Counted from the first letter of the stretch, positions 19,497-28,905 are shown. The stretch is DNA of 64,000 nucleotides from Roseiarcus sp963770275 (GCA_963770275.1 CAVYPD010000028.1:16492-80491); one strand, 5' to 3'. Made by a program: numbers and translations. Notes: generated by a model from the letters alone, not told the origin.

Positions 19497-20012
19497 TCAG
19501 TTTGCGCAGCCCTCATCCGTCGCGCCTTCGGCGCGCCACCTTCTCCCCGAGGGAGAAGGGGTTTCTGCACTGACGTTGGGCCTGGCTCTGTCCCCGGAGG
19601 AAAAGGGGCGATTCAGCACCCCTTCTCCCTCGGGGAGAAGGTGGCCCGAAGGGCCGGATGAGGGTCTTGCATGCGCGTAAATCGTCTCCAGAACCCCTTC
19701 GCGATTCTGCAACACCTCGTTGTTCCAGAACCGAAGGACTTTCCACCCTTGGCTTTCCAGATAGGCGTCACGGGCCTTGTCGGGAAGGCTTTCCGCGTGT
19801 TGCGATCCGTCGGCTTCGACGATCAGCTTAGCGCCAACGCAAAGAAAGTCGACGATGTAAGGGCCGACTGGGACCTGCCGGCGAAACTTGAATCCGCTGA
19901 GGCGACGATCGCGAAGGAGGCGCCACAGGCGAAGCTCGGCGTCAGTCGGCGCTCCGCGCATCGTTCGAGCGCGGGAGCGTTGGTTCGACGCGACGCCGAG
20001 ATCAGTCTTCAT
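19497..20012 (-). CDS. DUF559 (Vsr-like, PD-(D/E)xK) nuclease domain protein whose tail is encoded by a palindromic repeat
   Basis: 171 aa. Residues about 15-115 form a DUF559 domain: TDAELRLWRLLRDRRLSG, FKFRRQVPVGPYIVDFLC, LIVEADGSQHAE and WKVLRFWNNEVLQN. The Asp of YIVDF and the Glu/Asp of IVEADG are the expected metal ligands of this endonuclease-like fold. Past residue 117 there is no stop before repeat copy B, so the last roughly 55 residues are a translation of that repeat (SGHLLPEGEG, PSPSGRRWRAEGATDEG). Repeat copy C lies 26 bp upstream of the start. The gene is thus boxed between two copies of one element. Its function is unknown. Confidence 0.8.
   Translation of the reverse strand: MKTDLGVASNQRSRARTMRGAPTDAELRLWRLLRDRRLSGFKFRRQVPVGPYIVDFLCVGAKLIVEADGSQHAESLPDKARDAYLESQGWKVLRFWNNEVLQNREGVLETIYAHARPSSGPSGHLLPEGEGVLNRPFSSGDRARPNVSAETPSPSGRRWRAEGATDEGCAN
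19510..19664. repeat. REP-like paired palindrome, copy B
   Basis: Arms CCCTCATCCGTCGCGCC... (from 19510) and its inverted partner ending CCGGATGAGGG (to 19664) enclose a core that is the reverse complement of the core in copy A (compare GAACGTCAGTGCAG in A with CTGCACTGACGTT here). It is the 3' boundary of the DUF559 gene and is translated as its C-terminal tail. Confidence 0.9.
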
Positions 20013-20037
20013 GGCTCACTCATTGGCGCCCGTGACG

Positions 20038-20189
20038 CCCTCATCCGTCGCGCCTTCGGCGCGCCACCTTCTCCCCGAGGGAGAAGGGGAGCCGCGACGC
20101 AGTCTGGCCCGGCTCTTCTCAGCTAGGAAGGCCCCGTTCAGCACCCCTTCTCCCTCGGGGAGAAGGTGGCGCGAAGCGCCGGATGAGGG
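20038..20189. repeat. REP-like paired palindrome, copy C
   Basis: Same element as copies A and B, in the orientation of B: left arm CCCTCATCCGTCGCGCC from 20038, right arm ending CGCCGGATGAGGG at 20189. It lies just upstream of the DUF559 gene and 9 bp beyond the stop codon of the fadB-type gene. The core has diverged more than the arms. Confidence 0.9.
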
Positions 20190-20197
20190 CGCTTGGC

Positions 20198-22276
20198 TCA
20201 CGACTTCGTAAACGTCCCGCCCTCCGCCGCCAGTTTCTCCAACAGCGCCGCCGGCTTGAAATCGTCGCCGAACTTGGCCTGAAATTCCTTGAGCTTGGCG
20301 AGCACCGTCTTCAATCCGATCGTGTCGGCGTAGAACATCGGGCCGCCGCGATAGACCGGCCAGCCGTAGCCGTTGATCCAGACGATGTCGATGTCGGAGG
20401 CGCGCTGCGCTTTGCCCTCTTCGAGGATTTTCGCGCCTTCGTTGATCATGGGATAGATGCAGCGCTCGAGGATTTCGGCGTCGCTGATCTTGCGCTGCTC
20501 GACCCCCTTCGATTTGGCGAAGTCGCGAATGATCCCCTCGACCTTTGCCGAGGGTTTGGCGTTGCGCGCTTCGTCGTAGTCGTAGAAGCCCGCGCCGGTC
20601 TTCTGGCCGCGCCGGCCCTCTTCGCAAAGAATGTCGCGGATCGACGCGCGCTTCGATGTCGCGGCTGACCAGCCGATGTCGAGGCCGGCGAGATCGCTCA
20701 TCGCGAAGGGTCCCATCGGCAGGCCAAAGTCGACCAGCACCCGGTCCACGTCCGACGGCGTCGCGCCTTCGAGAATGAGCTTCTGCGCCTCGCGCTGGCG
20801 CTGAGCCAGCATGCGGTTGCCGACGAAGCCATGAGCGACGCCGACGACGACGGGGACCTTGCCGATCTTCGGCGCGAGCTGCGTGATCGTCGCGAGCACG
20901 GATTTCGACGTCTTCTCGCCGCGCACGATTTCGAGCAGGCGCATCACATTGGCGGGCGAAAAGAAATGCGTGCCGAGCACGTCCTCGGGCCGCTTGGTCA
21001 TCGCCCCGATCGCGTCGACGTCGAGGTAGGAGGTGTTGGAGGCCAGGATCGCGCCGGGCTTGGCGATCGTGTCGAGCCGCTCGAAAATGCTCTTCTTGAG
21101 GTCCATGTCCTCAAACACCGCTTCGATCACGAGGTCGGCGTCGGCCAGCGCATTGAAGTCGAGCGTCGGGCTAAGCCTGCCCATCCGCTCCTCGACCTCG
21201 GCCATCGTCATGCGGCCCTTCTTGGCGGTGTTCTCGTAGTTCCGGCGCATGATCGAGACGCCGCGGTCGAGCGCCTCTTTCGAGGTCTCGACGATGGTGA
21301 CGGGAATGCCGGCGCTCAGGAAATTCATCGAAATGCCGCCGCCCATGGTGCCGGCGCCGATCACGCCGACCTTGGCGATCTTTTTCGTCGGCGTATCGGC
21401 GGGGATGTCGGCGACCTTCGCCGCCTGCCGCTCGGCGAAAAAGACGTAGCGCTGCGCCTTGGACTGATTTGTGACGACCAGCTCGCTGAAAATCGCGCGC
21501 TCCTTCGCCATGCCCTCGTCGAACGGCAGATTGACCGCGTTCTCGACCGACTCGATCGCCTTCTTCCAGGCCTCGAAGCCACGGTATTTTCTCGCATTGG
21601 CCTTGCGGACCGCCTCGAAGATCTCGGGATGGCCGCGCGCCGGTTCGACCTTGTCCGATCGGTCGCGCACCTTCTTCAAGGGCGCCTTTTCGGCGATGAG
21701 GCGCCGCGCATAGGCGATCGCAGACTCGCGCAGCTTTCCCTCTTCGGCGAGCTCGTCGACGACGCCCCATTCCTTGGCTTCGCGCGCGCCGAACGGCGTT
21801 CCGGACAGAATAATTTCGAGCGCCTTTTCGGCCCCGATGAGGCGGGGCAGGCGCTGCGTGCCGCCCGCGCCAGGGATGATGCCGAGCTTGATCTCCGGCA
21901 GGCCACATTTCGCCGACGGCACGGCGATGCGGTAATGCGCCGTCAGCGCGACCTCGAATCCGCCGCCGAGCGCCGTGCCGTGGATCGCCGCGATGACCGG
22001 CTTCGACGCGTTTTCCATTGCGTCGAGCGCCTGGTGTAGGCTGGGCGGGGCAGGGGGCTTGCCGAATTCGGAAATGTCGGCGCCGGCAATAAACGTCCGC
22101 CCGTCGCAGATGATGACGATAGCCTTGACGGCGCCGTTCGCTTCCGCCGCTTCGACGCCGCGCTTGAGGCCCTCTCGGACCGTCTGCGACAACGCGTTCA
22201 CTGGCGGAGAATTGATCGTGACCAGCGCGACTTCGCCTTCGACCGAAAGGTCGACGACCGAATTTATGGCGGTCAT
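20198..22276 (-). CDS. fadB: 3-hydroxyacyl-CoA dehydrogenase/enoyl-CoA hydratase (FadB/FadJ-type)
   Basis: 692 aa from the ATG at 22276, preceded by GAGGAAA. The N-terminal crotonase domain (about residues 1-190) has the oxyanion-hole segment AGADISEFG, and both hydratase glutamates are present in HGTALGGGFEVALTAHYR and GLPEIKLGIIPGAGGTQRLP. The dehydrogenase domain starts near residue 295 with the NAD-binding KVGVIGAGTMGGGISMNFL, followed by HFFSPANVMRLLEIVRG (catalytic His) and FVGNRML. The C-terminal half-repeat ends with GYGWPVYRGGPMFYADTIGL. It performs two β-oxidation steps and, with the thiolase, shortens acyl-CoAs. Confidence 0.92.
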   Translation of the reverse strand: MTAINSVVDLSVEGEVALVTINSPPVNALSQTVREGLKRGVEAAEANGAVKAIVIICDGRTFIAGADISEFGKPPAPPSLHQALDAMENASKPVIAAIHGTALGGGFEVALTAHYRIAVPSAKCGLPEIKLGIIPGAGGTQRLPRLIGAEKALEIILSGTPFGAREAKEWGVVDELAEEGKLRESAIAYARRLIAEKAPLKKVRDRSDKVEPARGHPEIFEAVRKANARKYRGFEAWKKAIESVENAVNLPFDEGMAKERAIFSELVVTNQSKAQRYVFFAERQAAKVADIPADTPTKKIAKVGVIGAGTMGGGISMNFLSAGIPVTIVETSKEALDRGVSIMRRNYENTAKKGRMTMAEVEERMGRLSPTLDFNALADADLVIEAVFEDMDLKKSIFERLDTIAKPGAILASNTSYLDVDAIGAMTKRPEDVLGTHFFSPANVMRLLEIVRGEKTSKSVLATITQLAPKIGKVPVVVGVAHGFVGNRMLAQRQREAQKLILEGATPSDVDRVLVDFGLPMGPFAMSDLAGLDIGWSAATSKRASIRDILCEEGRRGQKTGAGFYDYDEARNAKPSAKVEGIIRDFAKSKGVEQRKISDAEILERCIYPMINEGAKILEEGKAQRASDIDIVWINGYGWPVYRGGPMFYADTIGLKTVLAKLKEFQAKFGDDFKPAALLEKLAAEGGTFTKS

Positions 22277-22533
22277 AGGTGTTTCCTCTTTGGCGAGCGA
22301 GACCGACGCCGGTGATGATGGAGCGCCCGGGTTTGTTGATTGGGGACGATCGGAATATGATTGAGCGGCACGCCGCCTCCGGTCAACTCCCGAACGAGGC
22401 GCGGCTCCTAGGCGGCCCGGCCTCACGGTTCAAAGAATTTTGAACCCGCCCTGTAACCGATCCCTTTTCCGGGCGTATAGCGTTGCGAGCACGGAAGACT
22501 CCCGCAGGTCGGCCAAGATCAATGAGGTTAGGC

Positions 22534-23015
22534 ATGTTGACGCGTCGAACGGCTTTGAGCGGCTTGGCCGCGATCGCGAGCGCAAATCTCTTGTTGGCCC
22601 GGGGCGCGCGCGCCCAGGAGGCCCATATCGTCCGCACCGACGCCGACTGGCGCTCGACTCTGACGCCCGATCAATATGCGGTTCTGCGCAAGGAAGGGAC
22701 CGAGCGTCCTTTCACCAGCCCGCTTCTGCATGAGGAGCGGAAGGGCGTTTTCGCCTGCGCCGGATGTAGTTCCGACCTGTTCTCGTCCACCACGAAGTTC
22801 GACAGCGGCACCGGCTGGCCGAGCTTCTGGGCGCCGCTTGGACAATGCGGTGGACAACCACACAGGACAAGTCGTGGGGCATGACCCGCGACGCCGTATC
22901 CTGCCATCGATGCGAGGGGCATCTTGGCCACGTTTTCAACGACGGACCGAAGCCGACCGGCTTGCGCTATTGCATGAACGGCGTGGCCCTCACCTTCAAG
23001 CCGGCGACGGCCTGA
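22534..23015 (+). CDS. msrB: Exported peptide-methionine (R)-S-oxide reductase MsrB, frame breaks near 22850-22890
   Basis: About 160 aa. I chose the ATG at 22534, with GAGG 9 nt before. The N-terminus MLTRRTALSGLAAIASANLL looks like a Tat signal with cleavage after ARA. The mature part shows FACAGCSSDLFSS (zinc pair), KFDSGTGWPSFW and, after two small frame changes, DAVSCHRCEGHLGHVFNDG (second zinc pair) and LRYCMNG with the catalytic Cys. It reduces methionine-R-sulfoxide in periplasmic proteins. It is 16 bp from dipZ, which probably supplies reducing power. Confidence 0.87.
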
Positions 23016-23031
23016 GGCGACAGGCGATCCG

Positions 23032-25008
23032 ATGCTTCTCTTTGCGCTAGCCTATATCGGCGGGGTGCTGACCATCGCCAGCCCCTGCATCCTGCCGGTG
23101 CTGCCGTTCGTGTTCGCCCGCGCCGACCAGCCGTTCCTTCGCCGCGGCTTGCCGATGCTGCTTGGCATGGGCCTGACCTTCGCGGTCGTCGCGACGCTGG
23201 CGGCGGTCGGCGGCGGCTGGGCGGTGCAGGCCAATGAATATGGACGCTACATCGCGATCGCGCTGCTGGCTCTGTTTGGCGTCACGCTGCTCTTTCCGGA
23301 ACTCTCCGACCGCTTGACGCGGCCCCTGGTCGCGCTTGGCGGACGCCTGTCCGAATCCGCCGACCGCAACGAGAGCGGAAGCGTCTGGCCCTCGTTGCTG
23401 CTGGGCATCGCGACCGGCCTCTTTGGGCGCCGTGCGCCGGGCCGGTGCTCGGCCTCATCCTGACCGGCGCGGCGCTGCAGGGCGCGAACGTCCAGACGAC
23501 CTTCCTCCTGCTCGCCTATGCCGCGGGCGCGGCGACGTCGCTCGCGTTGGCGCTGCTCATTGGCGGCCGGGTCTTCACCGCGATGAAGCGTTCGCTCGGC
23601 GCCGGCGAATGGGTGCGGCGCGGCCTCGGCGCCGCCGTGCTGGTCGCGGTCGTGGCGATCTTCTTCGGCGCCGACACCGGGTTCCTGACCCAGATCTCGC
23701 TCGCCAATACGGCGTCGCTCGAGCAAGGCCTGGTCGACCGCATCCATCCAGCATCGGCTAAGGTCGCCGCCGAGCCATCGTCCTCTGTCGTGATGCCCGA
23801 GGGCGACGGCGCGATGATGAGCGCCAACCCGGCCATGATGAGCGGCAATGCGCCCACCATGGCGATGACCGGCAAGCCGGCCGCCGAACCGTCATCCTCA
23901 GTCGTGATGCCCGAGGGCGGCGGCGCGATGATGAGCGCCAATCCGTCGATGATGATGAGCGACAAGGCTCCCACCCTGGCGATGAACGGCAATCCGGCGG
24001 CGATGATGAAGGCGGCGGAAGCGCCCGCGTCCGAACGCTCTGCCGGTCGAAGGCTCGCTGCCCTCGCTCGCCGGCGCCGTCGAGTGGCTGAACTCGCCGC
24101 CGCTCACCCCTGAGCAGCTCAAGGGCAAGGTGGTGCTGGTCGACTTCTGGACCTATTCCTGCATCAATTGCCTGCGCTCGATCCCTTACGTCCGCGCCTG
24201 GGCCGACAAGTACAAGGATCAGGGCCTCGTGGTGATCGGCGTGCACGCGCCGGAATTCGCCTTCGAGAAGAATATCGGCAACGTCAAGCAGGCGGTCGCC
24301 AAGCTCAAGATCGACTATCCGGTCGCGATCGACAACGATTATGCGATCTGGCGCGCCTTCAACAACGAATATTGGCCGGCGGATTATTTCATCGACGCCA
24401 AGGGCCAGATCCGCCACCACTTCTTCGGCGAGGGCGACTACGCCGAATCCGAGAAGGTGATCCAGCAGCTCCTGGCCGAGGCGGGCCGGGGCAACCTGCC
24501 CGTCGACATGGTTTCCGTGAGCGCGACGGGCGCCGAGGCCGCCTCCGACGCGGCCGACGTCAAGTCGCCCGAGACCTACATCGGCTTTGCCCGATCGGAG
24601 AATTTCGCCTCGCCCGGCGGCGCGGTCGGCGACAAGCCGCATGTCTATGCGACCGGCGATCTCAAGCAGCTGAACGACTGGGGTCTCTCCGGCGACTGGA
24701 CGATCGGCGGCCAGTCCGCGACGCTCAACAAGACCGACGGCGCGATTGCGTTTCGCTTCCATGCCCGCGATCTTCACCTGGTGCTGGGGCCGAGCGCCGA
24801 TGGCAAGCCGGTGCGCTTCCGCGTGACGATCGACGGCGCCAAGCCCGGCGAAAGCCATGGCGCCGACGTCAACGCCGACGGCGAAGGCACGGTGACCGAC
24901 CACCGGCTCTACCAGCTCGTCCGCCAGAGCGGGCCGGTCATGGACCACACATTTTCGATCCAGTTTCTTGATCCCGACGTGCAGGCTTACGCGTTTACCT
25001 TTGGTTAA
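23032..25008 (+). CDS. dipZ: DipZ-type CcdA-thioredoxin fusion with methionine-rich linker, two frame breaks
   Basis: About 655 aa. First come six membrane helices of CcdA/DsbD type (YIGGVLTIASPCILPVLPFV, with the paired Cys in the second half as APCAGPVLGLILTG after a frame change near 23430). Then comes a Met-rich linker built of two 38-residue repeats (23766-23996) and, after a second change near 24045, a TlpA-like thioredoxin domain with active site SCINCLRS (FWTYSCINCLRSIPYVRAW). A C-terminal β-domain (NFASPGGAVGDKPHVYATGD to AYAFTFG) completes the DipZ architecture. It moves electrons from cytoplasmic thioredoxin to the periplasm, here most likely to MsrA and MsrB. Confidence 0.85.
23766..23996 (+). 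repeat. Two tandem 38-codon repeats encoding a Met-rich linker
   Basis: Two consecutive units (23766-23879 and from 23880) encode AAEPSSSVVMPEG-x-GAMMSANPxMM and so on. Both halves keep the SSSVVMPEG and GAMMSAN parts. By my count the roughly 85-residue linker contains 16 methionines, against very few in the flanking domains. It lies between the membrane domain and the periplasmic thioredoxin domain of DipZ. Confidence 0.85.
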
Positions 25009-25186
25009 GAGTTTCCTTCTGTAACAGAGCGCCTTCGCGAGCGTAATTCATGAGGCAAGCGAGGCTCTCGCAAGTTTGATGACACGACTGCGTGAAACGA
25101 CGCGCACTGTCGCGTCAACGCCATAGTGGCGGCTTATGCGGGACGCGCGTTTTGATGATTCGCTATTACGGTAATGGAGTAGGGCC

Positions 25187-25903
25187 ATGATCTCGTCCTT
25201 CAAAAGAGGCTCTTCTTTTCCGGTGCTCATTCTGATCGGGCTCCTGTCCACGGCCGCCTTCTTCGTCACCCGATCGACGGCCGAAGAGGCGCGCAATGTG
25301 CCGGCGCCGACCGTCGACGAGCAGGCGGCCGGCAAGACGTCCGAAACCGCGGTGATTGCGGGGGGATGTTTCTGGGGCGTGCAGGGCGTCTTCCAGCATG
25401 TCGCCGGCGTGACCAACGCCGTCTCCGGCTATGCCGGCGGCGACAAGTCGACCGCGCATTACGACATGACCTCGAGGGCAACACGGGCCACGCGGAATCG
25501 GTGCAGATCACCTACGATCCGCGCAAGATCACCTACGGGCGCATCCTGCAGGTCTATTTCTCAGTCGCCCATGATCCGACCGAACTCAATCGCCAGGGTC
25601 CGGACTCAGGCACGCAATATCGCTCGGCGATTTTCCCGCTGAACGACGAACAGGCGCAGGTGGCGAAGGCCTATATCGCGCAACTCGATGCGGCGCATGT
25701 GTTCGGCGCGCCGGTCGTCACCACGATCGAGCCGGGCAAGACCTTCTATCGCGCCGAGGACTATCACCAGGATTTTCTGGCCAAGAACCCGGCCTATCCG
25801 TACATCGTCTATAACGACCTGCCGAAGGTCGCCAACCTGAAGCGCCTGTTCCCCGCGCTCTACCGCCCCGACCCCGACGCTGGTCAGCGCCGCCCGCTCG
25901 TAA
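25187..25903 (+). CDS. msrA: Exported peptide-methionine (S)-S-oxide reductase MsrA, frame breaks near 25475 and 25880
   Basis: About 240 aa. It has an N-terminal membrane/signal segment (FPVLILIGLLSTAAFFV), so it is periplasmic like the preceding MsrB. The catalytic motif is AGGCFWGVQGVFQHV. After one indel near 25475 the sequence continues GNTGHAESVQITYDP, HDPTELNRQGPDSGTQYRS and FYRAEDYHQDFL. The expected stop is the TAA at 25901-25903 (LVSAARS) if a second indel is allowed; otherwise the frame runs on through a palindromic repeat to 26052. It reduces the S-epimer of methionine sulfoxide and so complements MsrB. Confidence 0.85.
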
Positions 25904-25937
25904 GGTCGGGCACGCATCGTCATTCCGACCCTCGGGA

Positions 25938-26054
25938 CCTCGTCCTGAGGAGCGCCGAAGGCGCGTCTCGAAGGACGCGTCGACAACGCACGAGCGCCAG
26001 CGCCAACTGGATCATCCTTCGAGACGCCCGCTGCGCGGGCTCCTCAGGATGAGG
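25938..26054. repeat. Inverted repeat between convergent genes (second palindrome family)
   Basis: Left arm 25938-25977 (CCTCGTCCTGAGGAGCGCC...) and right arm 26013-26054 (...GGGCTCCTCAGGATGAGG) are imperfect inverted copies of about 40 bp with a 35-bp spacer. Each contains a smaller palindrome (GCGCCGAAGGCGC; GCCCGCTGCGCGGGC). It differs from the REP-like element at 13.6, 19.5 and 20.0 kb. It lies where msrA and the STAND gene converge and may act as a bidirectional transcription stop. Confidence 0.8.
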
Positions 26055-28905
26055 CCGGTGGATGAACCCGCGCTCACGCGCCGCCTTTGCGCGAGCGCGG
26101 CCTCCAGCGCGGCGAGGTTGTTGCGCACGGTCACCGTGCTGGGATGGTCCGGCCCGAGGCTCGTCTCCAAAATCGCCAGCGCGCGGCGCATCAGCGGCTC
26201 GGCCTCGGCGAGGCGGTTCGTGTCCTGAAGCAGCGCGCGAGATTGTTGAGGTCGGATCGCCACATTGGGATGATCCGGGCCGTAGCTCTTTTCGTCGATC
26301 GCGAGCGCGCGGCGCATCAGCGGCTCGGCCTCGGCGAGGCGGTTCGTGTCCTGAAGCAGCTGCGCGAGATTGTTGAGGCGGTCGCCACATTGGGATGATC
26401 CGGGCCGTAGCTCTCTTCGTCGATCGCGAGCGCGCGGCGCATCAGCGGCTCGGCCTCGGCGAGGCGGTTCGTGTCCTGAAGCAGCGCGCGCGAGATTGTT
26501 GAGGCGGATCGCGACATTGGGATGATCGGGGCCGTAGCTCTGTTCGTCGATCGCGAGCGCGCGGCGCATCAGCGGCTCGGCTTCGGCGAGGCGGTTCGTG
26601 GCCTGAAGCAGCTGCGCGAGATTGTTGAGGCGGATCGCCACATTGGGATGATCCGGGCCGTAGCTCTGTCTCGTCGATCGCGAGCGCGCGGCGCATCAGC
26701 GGCTCGGCCTCGGCGAGGCGGTTCGTGGCCTGAAGCAGCGCCGCGAGATTGTTGAGGTCCCTCGCCACATTGGGATGATCCGGGCCGTAGCTCTGTCTCG
26801 TCGATCGCCAGCGCGCGGCGCATCAGCGGCTCGGCCTCGGCGAGGCGGTTCGTGGCCTGAAGCAGCAGCCGCGAGATTGTTGAGGCCGATCGCCACATTG
26901 GGATGATCCGGGCCGTAGCTCTTCTCGTCGATCGCCAGCGCGCGGCGCATCAGCGGCTCGGCCTCGGCGAGGCGGTTCGTGTCCTGAAGCAGCTGCGCGA
27001 GATTGTTGAGGCTGATCGCCACATTGGGATGATCCGGGCCGTAGCTCGTCTCGTCGATCGCGAGCGCGCGGCGCATCAGCGGCTCGGCCTCGGCGTAGTC
27101 CGCCTTGGCACGAAGCAGCAAGCCAAGCTGTTGAACAGCCGCGCCGTCGGCTCAGCGATCTCCGCCGCGTCCGCGCGACGCGCGACCGCGAGCGCGTGCG
27201 GCGCGAGCGGATCGAGGATCGGCCAGCTCCGCACGTCCTGCGGATCGCCGACGAAGGCTGCGTTCACCCATTCCAGCGCCTCGCGCAAAGCCTGCGCGCG
27301 GCGCTCGTCGCTCATCGCGCGGCGGGCGAAATCCTGCACGAGGCGATGAACGACGAAGCCCGGCGCGCCGCCGTCCTCCGCGGTCACGCCCGAAATGAGC
27401 GAATAGGCGTAGAGGCCGGCGCGCGCTTCATAGGCGTCAGCGTCCGGCGCCTCGCCGGGGACGGCGACGTCGAGGAGCGAATCCGGAATCGGGTCGGGGG
27501 CAAGGAAGGCGAGCCGGTCGAGCAGCCGCCGGCTCTCCGGCGAGAGCCGCGCGACCGATGTCGCCCAGGTCGTGGCCAGGTCCGCTCGGAGCCAGTCACC
27601 GTCGCATCGGCCCAAGCGAGCGCTTTGTCGCGGCTCTCGCTCCAAAGCTTCAGATAGCGAGCAAAGCCGATGCGATCGGTCGCGATATGCGCGCCCGCCT
27701 GCTCCAACCCCAGCGCGAGGCCGCCAAGCTCCCGCGCCAGCGTCCGCGCCAGCGCCGCGTCGTCCTTGCTCTTGCTGCGGTCGGCTTCCGTCCGGTCGAG
27801 CAGGAATTGCGCGGCCGCGTTCTCGTCGAGCGTGGAAACTTCGAGCTTTCGCACACCGGCGGGAAAATTCGACGCCCGCGCGGTGACGACGACATGGCCG
27901 CCTTTGAGACGCGGCATGAGTTTCGCCACCTCGGCAACGGCGGCGCGGTCGTCGACGTTGTCGAGGATCATCAGCCAGGTCGGGTTGGACTCAAGCCAGC
28001 GCAGGACGGCGGTGATCTTGGTCGCGTCGTCGCGCGCCTCTTTCTCTGGCAGGTCGAGAATCTCGAAGGCCGTCAGCCCCGCCAGACCCGCGTTGAGCGC
28101 GGCGCCGTCGCTCGCGCTGACGAACAGAAGCGCCGAATAGACCGCCTCGCGAGACCACGCATATTCGATCGCGAGCCGCGTCTTGCCGATCCCCCCGAGA
28201 CCGTGAAGCGCGACCGGAGCGCCCTTGGCGCCCAGCAGCGCCGTATGCAGGTCGGCAAGGTCCTCGTCGCGGCCGGCGAACAGGCCGCCGAGCGACGCGA
28301 AGGGAAGATTGCGGGGCTTCGTGGTCGATCCCGCTTTCTTAAGGGCGTCCAGAACGACAGACCCGAAAACGCGCGCGACAAGATTGTCGGCGCTGGTGAA
28401 CGGCTTCGCGGGATAGACAGTCGATCGCCTTGAGCCGGCGAGATGATCGGCCTGCGAGGCGCGCGAAGCATCGTCGGGCGCGAATTTTGCGCCGCGTTCC
28501 ACGCCAAAGGCCGGCGCGACGATGACGAGATTTGTCTTCGCGCCGTCCTTGTTGAAGCCGATCGCGAGCCAGGCTTCCCATTGGGTATAGGTCAGGCGCC
28601 CGAGCGCCTCGCGGTCCATGCCCTTTTCGGCCAGCCGCGCCGCAAGCTCGGGTCGGCGCTGCAAAAGGTCGTCGACGCTGCTCGACGCTGGCGTCGAGCC
28701 GGCCATCTCGCCCGCGAAATGCACGACGACGTCGCAGCTCTCGATATAGGTCTTCCAGCATGGCGAGCGTGTCGCCGCCGAGCGTTTGAAAATCCTCCTG
28801 GATCTTGATCTCGACATTCGGCCGCGTCAGCGCGCGGCGCAACGCGTCGCGATAGTCGCCGAACTCGTCCGACACGCAGGAGAGAAAGAGCTTGACGTCC
28901 GCCAT
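26012..28905 (-). CDS. STAND ATPase: DUF4062-like N-terminus, NB-ARC, TPR repeats; many frame breaks
   Basis: Read across frames, this is one protein of about 950 aa. The N-terminus MADVKLFLSCVSDEFGDYRD, with ESCDVVVHFAGEMAGS after a break near 28740, resembles DUF4062/TIR-like conflict-system domains. The NB-ARC part has Walker A GLGGIGKTRLAIEYA (about 28170), Walker B TWLMILDNVDD and a downstream winged-helix region (LSPESRRLLDRLAFLAPDPI). The C-terminus is eight TPR units of 42 residues (SYGPDHPNVAIxLNNLAQLL, RLAEAEPLMRRALAIDE). The breaks fall where unit lengths are 125, 127 or 128 bp instead of 126. STAND proteins sense a ligand through the repeats and oligomerise; anti-phage defence or signalling is possible but unproven. 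Confidence 0.75.
26180..27125 (-). repeat. Eight 126-bp tandem repeats coding TPR units
   Basis: The segment GCATCAGCGGCTCGGC recurs at about 26188, 26313, 26439, 26567, 26693, 26820, 26947 and 27073. Spacings are 125 to 128 bp around a 126-bp (42-codon) unit. The units are almost identical at DNA level, including third codon positions, which points to recent amplification or gene conversion. Confidence 0.88.

Noticed and set aside
18072..19661. Plus-strand open frame of over 500 codons across thiolase and hydrolase
   Set aside because: Antisense shadow: the minus strand carries a complete thiolase with all catalytic residues.
26180..27125. Regularly spaced near-identical repeats as a possible CRISPR array
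   Set aside because: The whole 126-bp unit is repeated with no unique spacers, and it encodes TPR motifs of 42 residues.
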